Source of the DNA: Acidobacteriota bacterium
GTDB lineage: Bacteria > Acidobacteriota > Terriglobia > Terriglobales > Acidobacteriaceae
Direction: 5' to 3'
NCBI GenBank assembly: GCA_021780095.1
Contig: JAJXZK010000057.1
Span: 1 to 23,501 of the forward strand
DNA length: 23,501 bases
Each line of letters starts with the position of its first letter. Positions within the stretch are counted from its first letter, which is position 1. Below the pieces are notes generated by a model. It did not search any database and had not been told where the DNA came from. It worked only from the letters and a program-made list of their open reading frames with translations. Positions 16,967-23,501 of this stretch are shown here, piece by piece. Made by a program: the position numbers and the translations under genes.

Positions 16967-17272
16967 TTAAGCGGTCCGATTTGAAACATCATTCATGCGA
17001 TGCTGTTCTTTGATGGCATCGATCTTGTCGTTTACGCGATTCTTGGTTTCATCCACTTTGTTGGAGATATTTTCGCGTGTATCGTGAGCCTGCTGTTCCT
17101 TGCTCTGTTTGGCCGCGTCCTTCACGTTGCCCCAGGTTTCCTTGGCGGCACCCTTGACCTGGTCGGCCACGCCGCGATTCGCCAGATCGTCATTTCCGAC
17201 AGCTTCTCCGACGCCCTGTTTCACCTTGCCTGTGACTTGATCGACTTTTCCTGCGACTTGATCCTTGTTCAT
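16967..17272 (-). CDS. CsbD-like stress protein
   Basis: The 101-residue hydrophilic protein begins MNKDQVAGKVDQVTGKVKQGVGEAVGND, the classic CsbD repeat pattern (KG..K...G...GN), and continues with ADQVKGAAKETWGNVKDAAK. The C-terminal part (about 60-101) is a highly charged, Lys/Glu/Asp-rich helical tail, longer than in the usual 60-70-residue family members and resembling LEA-type stress proteins. CsbD is a general-stress protein in Bacillus; its biochemical role is unknown. The start has a textbook AAAGGAG eight bases upstream. It lies downstream of the small membrane protein gene on the same strand, with a hairpin between them. Similar pairs are common in soil bacteria. Confidence 0.9.
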   Translation of the reverse strand: MNKDQVAGKVDQVTGKVKQGVGEAVGNDDLANRGVADQVKGAAKETWGNVKDAAKQSKEQQAHDTRENISNKVDETKNRVNDKIDAIKEQHRMNDVSNRTA

Positions 17273-17353
17273 GGGGAATACTCCTTTGTGCTATCACTTC
17301 ACCCGAGCGGTGCCGCATTCATCGCGGCGCCGGAGGATTGAAGGGGTTGAAAT

Positions 17354-17383
17354 GGAGCGTCTCACATCGCTGCGAGACGTTCC
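17354..17383 (-). terminator. Hairpin after the 50-residue membrane protein gene
   Basis: GGAGCGTCTC (17354-17363) and GAGACGTTCC (17374-17383) form a 10-bp stem with one G-T pair and a 10-nt loop, 20 nt downstream of the stop at 17403. The following minus-strand sequence is ATTTCAA, not a proper T run. It may therefore be an attenuator or an RNA-stabilising stem between this gene and csbD. Confidence 0.5.
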
Positions 17384-17402
17384 ACTTACTGGGGTTATCG
17401 AG

Positions 17403-17555
17403 CTAAACAACAGTGCGTCTTCCGCCGATGATTGCAAAGATGAGAACAACCAGTGCAATCACAAGCAGGATATGGATATACGCGCCGAGCACGTGGAAGC
17501 CGATGAATCCGAGCAGCCACAAGATCAGAAGGATTACAAAGATGGTCCACAACAT
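17403..17555 (-). CDS. Small membrane protein, lmo0937 family
   Basis: The 50-residue product begins MLWTIFVILLILWLLGFIGF and ends in IIGGRRTVV. Two hydrophobic helices (about residues 3-20 and 26-43) with a short HVLGAYIH link and a basic tail match the lmo0937-type (DUF5670) mini membrane proteins, which have no defined function but are widespread in stress-related loci. The start is well supported by AAGGAG eight bases upstream of the ATG. It is divergent from prephenate dehydratase and is followed by csbD on the same strand, suggesting a joint stress role. Its size makes it easy to overlook. Confidence 0.85.
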   Translation of the reverse strand: MLWTIFVILLILWLLGFIGFHVLGAYIHILLVIALVVLIFAIIGGRRTVV

Positions 17556-17630
17556 TCGATTCGTCTCCTTACAGTCGAAGCCGGTACCTGTGATAAGTTG
17601 CGCGTAAGCGAAGATAAGGTTGCCGCATAG

Positions 17631-17645
17631 CGCGAATATTTCGCG
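17631..17645. repeat. Short palindrome before prephenate dehydratase
   Basis: CGCGAA-TAT-TTCGCG is a 15-nt inverted repeat with 6-bp arms, midway between two divergent starts (17555 and 17671). It might be an operator, but it is short and could be chance. Confidence 0.25.
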
Positions 17646-17670
17646 CGATGCGGTGTTGTCGGGAGGTTGG

Positions 17671-18501
17671 ATGCAAGTTGCAATTCAGGGAGAGCTCGGC
17701 TCCTTCAGCCATGAAGCAAGTCTGACATTGCTTCCGGAGGGAGCGATTGTGCCGTGCGCCGCAGCGGGCGCCGTGCTGGAGGCGCTGGACAGCGGTCGTG
17801 TCGATGCGGCCGTAATTCCGGTGGAGAATAGTTTGGCGGGATCGGTGATGGACTTTTACGACCTGTTTTTCGCGCACGAGTTTATTGTGGAGTGCGAATT
17901 GGAAATGCGAATCCGGCACAACCTGATGGTTGCCCAAGGTGTGACGCTGGGGACGGTGCGGCAGGTGTTGTCGCATCCTGTGGCGCTGGCGCAGTGCAAA
18001 GGATTTTTCGCGGCGCATCCGCAGTTGGAGGCGATTGCGTTTTACGATACAGCGGGGGCGGTGCGGCACGTTGCCGCTTCGCGGGAAAACCATCTGGCGG
18101 CCATCGGCAGCAAACAAGCGGGGCGGCAATACGGCGCAAGCATCCTGCAGGAAAGCATCGAAGATCGAGAAGAGAGTTACACTCGCTTCTGGTTGATTCG
18201 CCGGCACAGTTCCGCCGCCACAGAACCCGCGCCGACCAAGCTATCGGTGGCCTTCGTACTTGAAAATCGGCCGGGCGCACTGCTCCACGCGCTGAATACG
18301 TTTGCCGCGCGGCAGCTGAACCTGACCAAGATCGAGTCGCGGCCGATGACTGGCCGCCCCTGGGAGTACATGTTTTACGCCGATGTCACGATTCCTGGGA
18401 GCGAAGAGGCGGACGCGGCGCTGTTTGACCTGAGGAAAGTCTGTTCCACCGTGAAGGAATTAGGGCGGTACCGGGTCCTGAATCCTGCATCGAATCGGTA
18501 G
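17671..18501 (+). CDS. pheA: Prephenate dehydratase, monofunctional
   Basis: It converts prephenate to phenylpyruvate in phenylalanine synthesis. The 276-residue protein starts QVAIQGELGSFSHEAS, the family's opening (AIQG..GSFS), followed by AAVIPVENSLAGSVMDFYDL and the catalytic TRF motif at residues 171-173 (ESYTRFWLI). The C-terminal ACT domain (LSVAFVLENRPGALLHAL) contains the phenylalanine-binding ESRP motif at 222-225 (KIESRPMTGRPWEY), so feedback inhibition by Phe is expected. There is no chorismate mutase domain, and the length is normal for the monofunctional enzyme. The ATG at 17671 is chosen because GGGAGG lies four bases upstream and the conserved N-terminal strand starts right after it. 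It appears to be a single-gene unit; lon starts 136 nt downstream. Confidence 0.95.
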   Translation: MQVAIQGELGSFSHEASLTLLPEGAIVPCAAAGAVLEALDSGRVDAAVIPVENSLAGSVMDFYDLFFAHEFIVECELEMRIRHNLMVAQGVTLGTVRQVLSHPVALAQCKGFFAAHPQLEAIAFYDTAGAVRHVAASRENHLAAIGSKQAGRQYGASILQESIEDREESYTRFWLIRRHSSAATEPAPTKLSVAFVLENRPGALLHALNTFAARQLNLTKIESRPMTGRPWEYMFYADVTIPGSEEADAALFDLRKVCSTVKELGRYRVLNPASNR

Positions 18502-18579
18502 CGGGAAGATTCGAGACAGAGCTCGCGAGGAGGGGGAGGCCGCATTGTTGCATCGGCTGCCCTGCCGACAATCGATTTT

Positions 18580-18609
18580 GCAACCAAAAGCAATTCTGAG
18601 CGTCTAAGA
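18580..18609 (+). promoter_or_regulatory. Candidate ECF-type promoter of lon
   Basis: GCAACC (18580-18585) is followed after 17 nt by TCTAAGA (18603-18609). The distance from AAC to TC is 18 nt, as in RpoE-type promoters, and the two boxes repeat those seen upstream of the sigma gene at 2391-2422. The lon ATG is about 29 nt further on. No CIRCE element is visible. Confidence 0.35.
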
Positions 18610-18637
18610 TTCATAAAGGTTGATAGAGGGGGACTCA

Positions 18638-21094
18638 ATGTCCAGCGATTTCTTAAGTGTTATTCATCCTGGAGAGCGGAAAGGCCGCGAGAAGGATGGT
18701 TCGAAGCTGGTCTATCCTGTTCTGCCAGTTCGGGATACCGTTCTCTTTCCCCATGCCGTGTTGCCATTAACGGTGGGACGGGAAAGTTCGATTCAACTGG
18801 TGCAGTCGTTAGGGGAAGAGAAGACGATCATTGTGGTCGCGCAGCGTGAAGCGCGCATGGACGCTCCCCAACCCTCGGATTTGTATGCAGTGGGGACGCT
18901 GGCGACGGTGCACAAAGTGGTGAAGATGCCGAACCAGAGCCTCTTCGTGTTTACCGAGGGCACGGAGCGAGTGAGGCTGACGGATTTTGATCAGTCGACA
19001 CCGTACATGAAGTCTGAAGTGGAGGTGATTGACGATATCGATCCGGAAAAAAGCCCGGAGGCGGAGGCGCTGCAGCGCAACATTCTGGCGCAATTTCAGC
19101 ACATTGTGACCGCATCTCCGACGTTATCGGATGAACTGCAGACGATTGCGTTGAACATCGACGAGCCCGGGCGGCTAGTCGACTTTATCGCGTCTTCGCT
19201 GCCGATTCTTTCGACGATCGATAAGCAGGAGCTACTGGAAACGCCGGATGTGATGGCGCGGATGACGCGCATGAACCGGCATCTGGCAAAGGAACTGGAA
19301 GTGCAGCAACTGCGCAACAAGATTCAGTCTGAGGTGCAGGACCAAGTGCAGCAGTCGCAGCGGGACTATTACCTGCGCGAGCAGATGAAGGCGATCCAAA
19401 AAGAGCTCGGCGAGATGGACGAGGGCCAAAAAGACATCGAAGAGCTGCGCGAAAAACTGGAAGCCGCAGGCATGCCGGAGGCGGTGAAAAAGGAAGGGTT
19501 GAAGGAGCTGAGTCGCTTGTCGCGGATGTCTCCCATGGCCCCGGATTATTCCATCACCCGCAACTACATCGAATGGCTGGTGGTGTTGCCGTGGACGAAA
19601 TCTTCGGGTAGTGAGGTGGATATCTCCAAGGCGAAGGAAATTCTGGACGAGGATCACTACGACCTGAAGAAGGTGAAGGAACGCATTCTGGATTACCTGG
19701 CGGTGCGTCGCCTGAAGCCGGACATGAAGGGGCCGATCCTGTGCTTTGTCGGACCTCCGGGCGTAGGAAAAACGTCGCTGGGTCGCAGCATTGCGCGAGC
19801 GCTGGGTCGCAAGTTCCAGCGGATTTCATTGGGCGGCATGCATGATGAGGCGGAAATCCGCGGACATCGGCGCACGTACATCGGCGCAATGCCGGGCCAG
19901 ATCATGCAGTCCTTACGGCGAGCGGAAACAAACGATCCCGTATTCATGCTGGATGAAGTTGACAAGCTGGGGCGAGATTTCCGCGGCGATCCGTCGTCGG
20001 CGTTGCTGGAGACGTTGGATCCGGAGCAGAATTTCAGCTTCCGGGACAATTATCTGGACGTGCCATTCGATCTTTCGAAGGTGCTGTTCATTTGCACGGC
20101 GAACATGCTGGATCCGATTCCAGAGCCGCTGCGGGACCGCATGGAGATTATCGAGCTCACCGGCTACACGGAAGATGAGAAGGTCCACATTGCGTTTCGA
20201 TATCTGATTCCCCGGCAGATCAAGGAAAATGGCATCGAGGAAAAGGACATTGAATTTCCAGAGGAAGCAGTTCGCAGCATGGTGCGGCACTACACGCATG
20301 AGGCTGGCGTACGCAAGCTGGAGCAGTGGATTGGCACCGTCTGCCGCAAGCAGGCGCGCCGAATCGCCGAAGGACTGACAGACAAACTGGTCGTCACGCC
20401 GGCGGTGATCCAGGAATTTCTGGGCGGCATCAAGGTGCGCGTCGACACGGAAATTGCTGAGCGCACCAAGCGGCCGGGAGTTGCCGTGGGGCTGGCCTGG
20501 ACTCCAGCGGGAGGCGACATTCTGTTTATTGAAGCCAATCGCATGAAGGGAAAAGGCGGCTTCACGATGACCGGGCAGATTGGCGAGGTGATGCAGGAAT
20601 CCATGCAGGCCGCGCTGACCTGGGTTCGCTCCAACGCGAAACTGCTCAGCCTGAAAGAGGACTTCAATACGGAAGTCGACCTGCATATTCACATTCCGGC
20701 AGGCGCGATTCCGAAGGATGGCCCGTCGGCGGGTGTGACCCTCGCAACCACGCTGGTCTCGCTGATGACGGACACCATCATTCGTCCGCTGACCGCGATG
20801 ACGGGTGAGATTACGCTGAGCGGCAACGTGTTGCCGGTGGGCGGAATCAAGGAGAAGTTCCTTGCGGCGCGGCGGGCCGGGGTTCGTGACATTATTCTGC
20901 CGGAAGAAAACCGGTTGAATGTGGAAGAGGACCTGTTGCCGGAGCAGTTGGCGGGTGTGACCATCCACTACGCGCGTCGCATTGAAGATGTGCTGGCGAT
21001 TGCGCTGCCGGATGCGTTGAAGCCACGGGTGCTGGAAGAAGTGATCCAGCAGGAACCACCGGTGACGCAGGTGCCGGAACCGGCGCACGCATAA
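18638..21094 (+). CDS. lon: ATP-dependent protease Lon
   Basis: This cytoplasmic hexameric AAA+ serine protease degrades misfolded and regulatory proteins. The 818-residue protein has the N-terminal LON substrate-binding domain (VYPVLPVRDTVLFPHAVLPL onward) and a long coiled-coil linker (about 225-280, QQSQRDYYLREQMKAIQKEL). The AAA+ module carries Walker A GPPGVGKT at 372-379 and Walker B FMLDE at 436-440. The C-terminal protease domain carries catalytic Ser697 in PKDGPSAG and Lys740 in GGIKEK, with the same 43-residue separation as in the E. coli enzyme. The ATG at 18638 follows GAGGGGG by five bases; a TTG at 18620 would add six residues. It is transcribed alone and closed by a strong terminator. 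The length and all key residues are normal. Confidence 0.97.
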   Translation: MSSDFLSVIHPGERKGREKDGSKLVYPVLPVRDTVLFPHAVLPLTVGRESSIQLVQSLGEEKTIIVVAQREARMDAPQPSDLYAVGTLATVHKVVKMPNQSLFVFTEGTERVRLTDFDQSTPYMKSEVEVIDDIDPEKSPEAEALQRNILAQFQHIVTASPTLSDELQTIALNIDEPGRLVDFIASSLPILSTIDKQELLETPDVMARMTRMNRHLAKELEVQQLRNKIQSEVQDQVQQSQRDYYLREQMKAIQKELGEMDEGQKDIEELREKLEAAGMPEAVKKEGLKELSRLSRMSPMAPDYSITRNYIEWLVVLPWTKSSGSEVDISKAKEILDEDHYDLKKVKERILDYLAVRRLKPDMKGPILCFVGPPGVGKTSLGRSIARALGRKFQRISLGGMHDEAEIRGHRRTYIGAMPGQIMQSLRRAETNDPVFMLDEVDKLGRDFRGDPSSALLETLDPEQNFSFRDNYLDVPFDLSKVLFICTANMLDPIPEPLRDRMEIIELTGYTEDEKVHIAFRYLIPRQIKENGIEEKDIEFPEEAVRSMVRHYTHEAGVRKLEQWIGTVCRKQARRIAEGLTDKLVVTPAVIQEFLGGIKVRVDTEIAERTKRPGVAVGLAWTPAGGDILFIEANRMKGKGGFTMTGQIGEVMQESMQAALTWVRSNAKLLSLKEDFNTEVDLHIHIPAGAIPKDGPSAGVTLATTLVSLMTDTIIRPLTAMTGEITLSGNVLPVGGIKEKFLAARRAGVRDIILPEENRLNVEEDLLPEQLAGVTIHYARRIEDVLAIALPDALKPRVLEEVIQQEPPVTQVPEPAHA

Positions 21095-21109
21095 GCTAGC
21101 ATTTTCCCC

Positions 21110-21147
21110 ATCTGGCGTGGAGCCCCTGCTCCCCGCCAGATTTTTTT
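21110..21147 (+). terminator. Strong rho-independent terminator of lon
   Basis: ATCTGGCG (21110-21117) pairs with CGCCAGAT (21134-21141). After a one-base mismatch, GGAG (21119-21122) pairs with CTCC (21129-21132) around CCCCTG, and a run of seven T (21141-21147) follows. It begins 16 nt after the lon stop, and only 15 nt separate its T run from the next ATG. Confidence 0.9.
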
Positions 21148-21162
21148 GCATTGTCCATAATT

Positions 21163-21729
21163 ATGTTGACGATTGGCCATTCCACGCTTGCGATTGAGAT
21201 GTTTCTGGGAGCACTGCAGGACAATGGCGTCACGCTGCTGGTGGATGTGCGTACGATTCCGCAATCGCGACATAATCCGCAGTTTGGCGCAGAGGCGTTA
21301 TCGGCGTCGCTGCGTTCTGTTGGCATTGAATATCGATGGATGCAGGCGCTGGGCGGGCTGCGCAAAGCCCGGAAGGACTCCATGAATACGGGGTGGCGAA
21401 ACGCGAACTTTCGCGGCTATGCCGACGCAATGCAGACGGAGGCTTTCCAGGAAGCGCTGCAAGCATTGATGGAACTGGATACAAAATGCACGGCAGTGAT
21501 CATGTGTTCGGAGGCGGTGCCGTGGCGCTGTCATCGATCGCTGATTGGAGACGCGCTGCTGGTGCACGGACATTCCGTCGAGGACATTTTTGTATCGGCG
21601 ACGGGAAAGTCGCATCGTAAACCGCACACGCTGACACCGTTTGCCCGGGTCGAAGGAACGCGACTCTGGTACCCCGGGGAACCGGAGCTACCGCGGCTGC
21701 CAGAAAACCCACCAGACCGGATAAGCTAA
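21163..21729 (+). CDS. DUF488 domain protein
   Basis: The 188-residue cytoplasmic protein begins MLTIGHSTLAIEMFLGAL. It then shows the family's conserved VDVRTIPQSRHNPQF, the ALGG stretch, and the C-terminal Cys-containing MCSEAVPWRCHRSLIGDAL. These are the hallmarks of DUF488, a widespread family of unknown function. The conserved Cys/His cluster has led to suggestions of nucleic-acid or redox roles, none proven. The ATG at 21163 directly precedes the conserved first strand; a TTG at 21151 is possible. Neither has a Shine-Dalgarno, and both lie immediately after the lon terminator. The gene ends four bases before moaDE, so these two are probably co-transcribed. Confidence 0.9.
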   Translation: MLTIGHSTLAIEMFLGALQDNGVTLLVDVRTIPQSRHNPQFGAEALSASLRSVGIEYRWMQALGGLRKARKDSMNTGWRNANFRGYADAMQTEAFQEALQALMELDTKCTAVIMCSEAVPWRCHRSLIGDALLVHGHSVEDIFVSATGKSHRKPHTLTPFARVEGTRLWYPGEPELPRLPENPPDRIS

Positions 21730-21733
21730 ATCC

Positions 21734-22477
21734 ATGCACGTGAACGTACTACTGTTTGGCGCGTTGAAGGACCTGCAAGCGCGGGAGAAAGAAACCGTAG
21801 AGCTGCCGGAACGGGCTACGGTGGCAGAATTTCTGCGCGTCTATTTTGCCATTGCGCCGCAGATGGAAAAGTATGCCGGCTCGCTGGCGGTTGCGGTGAA
21901 CCAGGAATATGCATTGCCTACGCAAGTGCTGCGCGCAGGCGATGAAATTGCGCTGTTGCCGCCGGTGAGTGGTGGTTCATCCGAAGACAAGTCGCCCTCG
22001 GAGAGCGAGATGATTCGTCTGCAACGCGAGCCCATCGATGCAGCCGCGCTGGTGTCCGCCGTGAAAGAAGGCGAGTGCGGTGCGGTGGTGGTGTTCGACG
22101 GCATAGTGCGGAACAATACGCGCGGGCGGCGCACGCTTTACCTCGATTACGAAGCGTATGAAGCCATGGCGCTGAGCCAGATGCAGGCTCTGGCGAGCGA
22201 CGCGCAGCAACGCTTTGGCGTGCGCCGTGTGGCGCTGGTGCATCGGTTGGGACGGTTACAAGTAGGCGAGACCAGCGTCCTGATTGTCGTGGCCTCCGCA
22301 CATCGCGCGCAGGCCTTTGATGCCTGCCGGTGGATCATCGACACACTGAAGAAATCGGTGCCCATCTGGAAAAAAGAATATTTCGAGGACGGGGCGGTCT
22401 GGGCCGATGGGGAGCGGTTCCCCGAGGAGATTTCCATTCGCAAGTCCGGCGAAGGAGCGGCCGAGAACAAGCCGTGA
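21734..22477 (+). CDS. MoaD-MoaE fusion: molybdopterin synthase, small plus large subunit
   Basis: Molybdopterin synthase adds two sulfurs to cyclic pyranopterin monophosphate. The 247-residue protein combines both subunits. Residues 1-81 form a MoaD ubiquitin fold (VNVLLFGALKDL, VAVNQEYA, DEIALLPPVSGG) ending in Gly80-Gly81. A polar Ser/Glu linker (82-92) leads to a MoaE domain (93-247) with the typical GAVVVFDGIVRNNT, YEAYEAMA, HRLGRLQVGE, and the active-site lysine region KKSVPIWKKEYFEDG. MoaD needs a free C-terminal glycine to carry sulfur, so the protein must either be cut after Gly81 or be made as two polypeptides. An internal ATG at 22010 (Met93) has GGAG six bases upstream and could start a separate MoaE. 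It follows DUF488 closely and overlaps the VWA gene by GTGA. Similar fusions (MoaX) are known in mycobacteria. Confidence 0.93.
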   Translation: MHVNVLLFGALKDLQAREKETVELPERATVAEFLRVYFAIAPQMEKYAGSLAVAVNQEYALPTQVLRAGDEIALLPPVSGGSSEDKSPSESEMIRLQREPIDAAALVSAVKEGECGAVVVFDGIVRNNTRGRRTLYLDYEAYEAMALSQMQALASDAQQRFGVRRVALVHRLGRLQVGETSVLIVVASAHRAQAFDACRWIIDTLKKSVPIWKKEYFEDGAVWADGERFPEEISIRKSGEGAAENKP

Positions 22478-23394
22478 AATGGCTGTGGGCTGTGCTGGCG
22501 ATAGGTTCCGTGGCAACCGCGCAAATAGGCGGATCACCGTCGCATCCGGATCATTCTCTGCGCGTGCAGGTGAACCTGGTCAATGTTGCGGTGAGCGTGG
22601 TGGATCGGCAAGGGCGGCCAGTGAGCGGGCTGCATCGGGATGATTTTTTGCTGACGGAAGATGGCCGTCCGGAAACGATCCGGGTATTCCAGGGGACGGC
22701 CGTTCACCCACTTGCGATGGTGATGGCGATCGATACCAGCGTAAGCGTTCGCAAGGATTTACCCGTTGCCAAGCAAGCCGCCTCCGATTTGGCTGCGCCT
22801 TTACTAGGTCGCGACGATCGCGTGGAACTGCTGGGATTCGCCGGGGACGTGACGCAGGCGGTTCCATTCACCGCCAATCTTCACCAATTCGACCGTGGCC
22901 TGCGCGCTTTGCATGGAGATGGGCCAACCGCGCTCTATGATGCGATTGCGCGGGCCGCGAACGATCTTGCGCCGTACTCCGGCCGAAAAGTGATTGTGGT
23001 CATCAGCGACGGTTCGAACAGCGTCCGTGGGGAGGATTATGAGCAGGCGCGAACGGCGGCGATGCGAGCGCAGGCCAGCATTGAATGCCTCATTCTGGTG
23101 CCCATCGGCGCGAATGCCGGTCGCGATCTTGGCGGCGAGCACGCGCTGATTCAATTGGCTCGCGATACCGGCGGCCAATATTTTTATGCCGACAGTGCGA
23201 CTCCAATCCAGGATGCGATGAAGAGGCTTTCACTGGGACTTCGTTCGGAGTATCTGCTGGGCTACTATCCCACGCAGGCGTCGACGACGGCCGGCGGCTT
23301 TCGCAGAATTCAATTGCGGTTCACCCATCCGGCGTTGAGCGGTGCCTATCGGTTGCAATATCGCACTGGCTATTACGCAGAGGCCGCTCCCTAA
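22474..23394 (+). CDS. Secreted VWFA-related protein (acidobacterial type)
   Basis: Starting at a GTG that overlaps the moaDE stop (GTGA), the 306-residue product has a short signal peptide (KWLWAVLAIGSVATAQ). An N-terminal strand-rich segment typical of the acidobacterial VWFA-related family follows (VNLVNVAVSVVDRQGRPVSGLHRDDF, LTEDGRPE). The von Willebrand A domain contains an intact MIDAS, with DTSVS (D-x-S-x-S), the Thr in GDGPTALYDAI, and VISDGSN. The C-terminus (SEYLLGYYPT to YRLQYRTGYY) is also characteristic. These secreted or periplasmic proteins are numerous in Acidobacteria and probably mediate metal-dependent protein contacts; their specific roles are unknown. Neighbouring molybdopterin genes raise the possibility of a shared transcript only; a functional link is not shown. 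Confidence 0.9.
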   Translation: MKWLWAVLAIGSVATAQIGGSPSHPDHSLRVQVNLVNVAVSVVDRQGRPVSGLHRDDFLLTEDGRPETIRVFQGTAVHPLAMVMAIDTSVSVRKDLPVAKQAASDLAAPLLGRDDRVELLGFAGDVTQAVPFTANLHQFDRGLRALHGDGPTALYDAIARAANDLAPYSGRKVIVVISDGSNSVRGEDYEQARTAAMRAQASIECLILVPIGANAGRDLGGEHALIQLARDTGGQYFYADSATPIQDAMKRLSLGLRSEYLLGYYPTQASTTAGGFRRIQLRFTHPALSGAYRLQYRTGYYAEAAP

Positions 23395-23412
23395 GCGCGA
23401 TATACTTTAGTT

Positions 23413-23501
23413 GTGAACACTCCTGGCAGCGGTCGCCGCAAACAAAAATCTCATCATCCGCAAACGGAAACCGGGCAGGAAGCGGTGTACCTGCGCACGT
23501 T
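23413..23501 (+). CDS. Start of an unidentified gene, cut by window edge (possibly Hfq-like)
   Basis: From a GTG at 23413 the frame is open to the end of the window, giving about 29 residues: a Gly/Arg/Lys/His-rich polar start and then TGQEAVYLRT. This pattern recalls short acidobacterial Sm/Hfq-like RNA-binding proteins, in which a polar tail precedes a helix containing YL+.L. Too little is visible for a firm call. There is no Shine-Dalgarno. A TATACT at 23401-23406 lies six bases upstream of the GTG, which would fit a leaderless transcript. The gene begins 18 nt after the VWA stop. Confidence 0.4.
   Translation, partial: MNTPGSGRRKQKSHHPQTETGQEAVYLRT

Noticed and set aside
19913..21151. 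Long open frame (about 412 codons) on the minus strand opposite lon
   Set aside because: It lies wholly antisense to a clear Lon reading frame, shows no family motif, and is Arg/Gln/His-rich as expected for a shadow frame in G+C-rich DNA.
1..23501. Search by eye for tRNA genes, CRISPR arrays, insertion sequences and attachment sites
   Set aside because: No cloverleaf with a T-loop in a non-coding position, no regularly spaced direct repeats, and no transposase or integrase-like reading frame was seen.

Overview
The window looks like a chromosomal segment of an acidobacterium (Terriglobia-type). This is inferred from the moderately high G+C content, a VWFA-related secreted protein of the kind expanded in Acidobacteriota, an Omp85 / SurA-like / TamB envelope operon, a triple-BON protein, and small CsbD and lmo0937-type stress proteins. 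No mobile element, CRISPR array, tRNA or rRNA was seen. Most genes are housekeeping or envelope genes packed into short operons, often with ATGA or GTGA start/stop overlaps.

Layout. (1) Bases 1-3477, minus strand: thiF/moeB-like E1 enzyme -> ECF sigma factor -> soluble zinc-finger anti-sigma factor -> shikimate kinase -> AI-2E family permease (cut by the left edge). The last four are closely spaced; sigma/anti-sigma and aroK/permease each share an ATGA. (2) Bases 3478-12895, plus strand: an Omp85 protein with seven POTRA-like repeats, a SurA-N-like periplasmic protein without a PPIase domain, and a TamB-like AsmA/DUF490 protein. These form an overlapping three-gene outer-membrane biogenesis operon, followed by a ketose 3-epimerase-like TIM barrel. 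(3) Bases 13076-15546: a secreted triple-BON protein (+) facing a DHA2 efflux pump (-) across a bidirectional terminator. (4) Bases 16006-17555: a UbiA-family prenyltransferase (+, probably menaquinone pathway) facing a CsbD-like gene and a 50-residue membrane protein (-). (5) Bases 17671-23501, plus strand: prephenate dehydratase, Lon protease with a strong terminator, a DUF488 protein, a MoaD-MoaE fusion, a secreted VWA protein, and the first codons of a further gene.

How they may work together. The Omp85/SurA-like/TamB set should insert or stabilise outer-membrane proteins or move lipids between membranes. The ThiF/MoeB-like E1 is a candidate activator of the MoaD half of the MoaDE fusion. 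Sequences resembling ECF (RpoE-like) promoters lie upstream of the sigma gene itself, lon, the E1 gene and the Omp85 operon. If real, they would link this sigma factor to envelope and protein quality control.

The best leads are the seven-POTRA Omp85 operon, the MoaD-MoaE fusion with an internal Gly-Gly and a possible internal start, the candidate ECF regulon, and the aroK gene with no ordinary start codon for its first beta strand. Nothing here is clearly a wholly new system. All calls were made by reading the sequence, without database searches.
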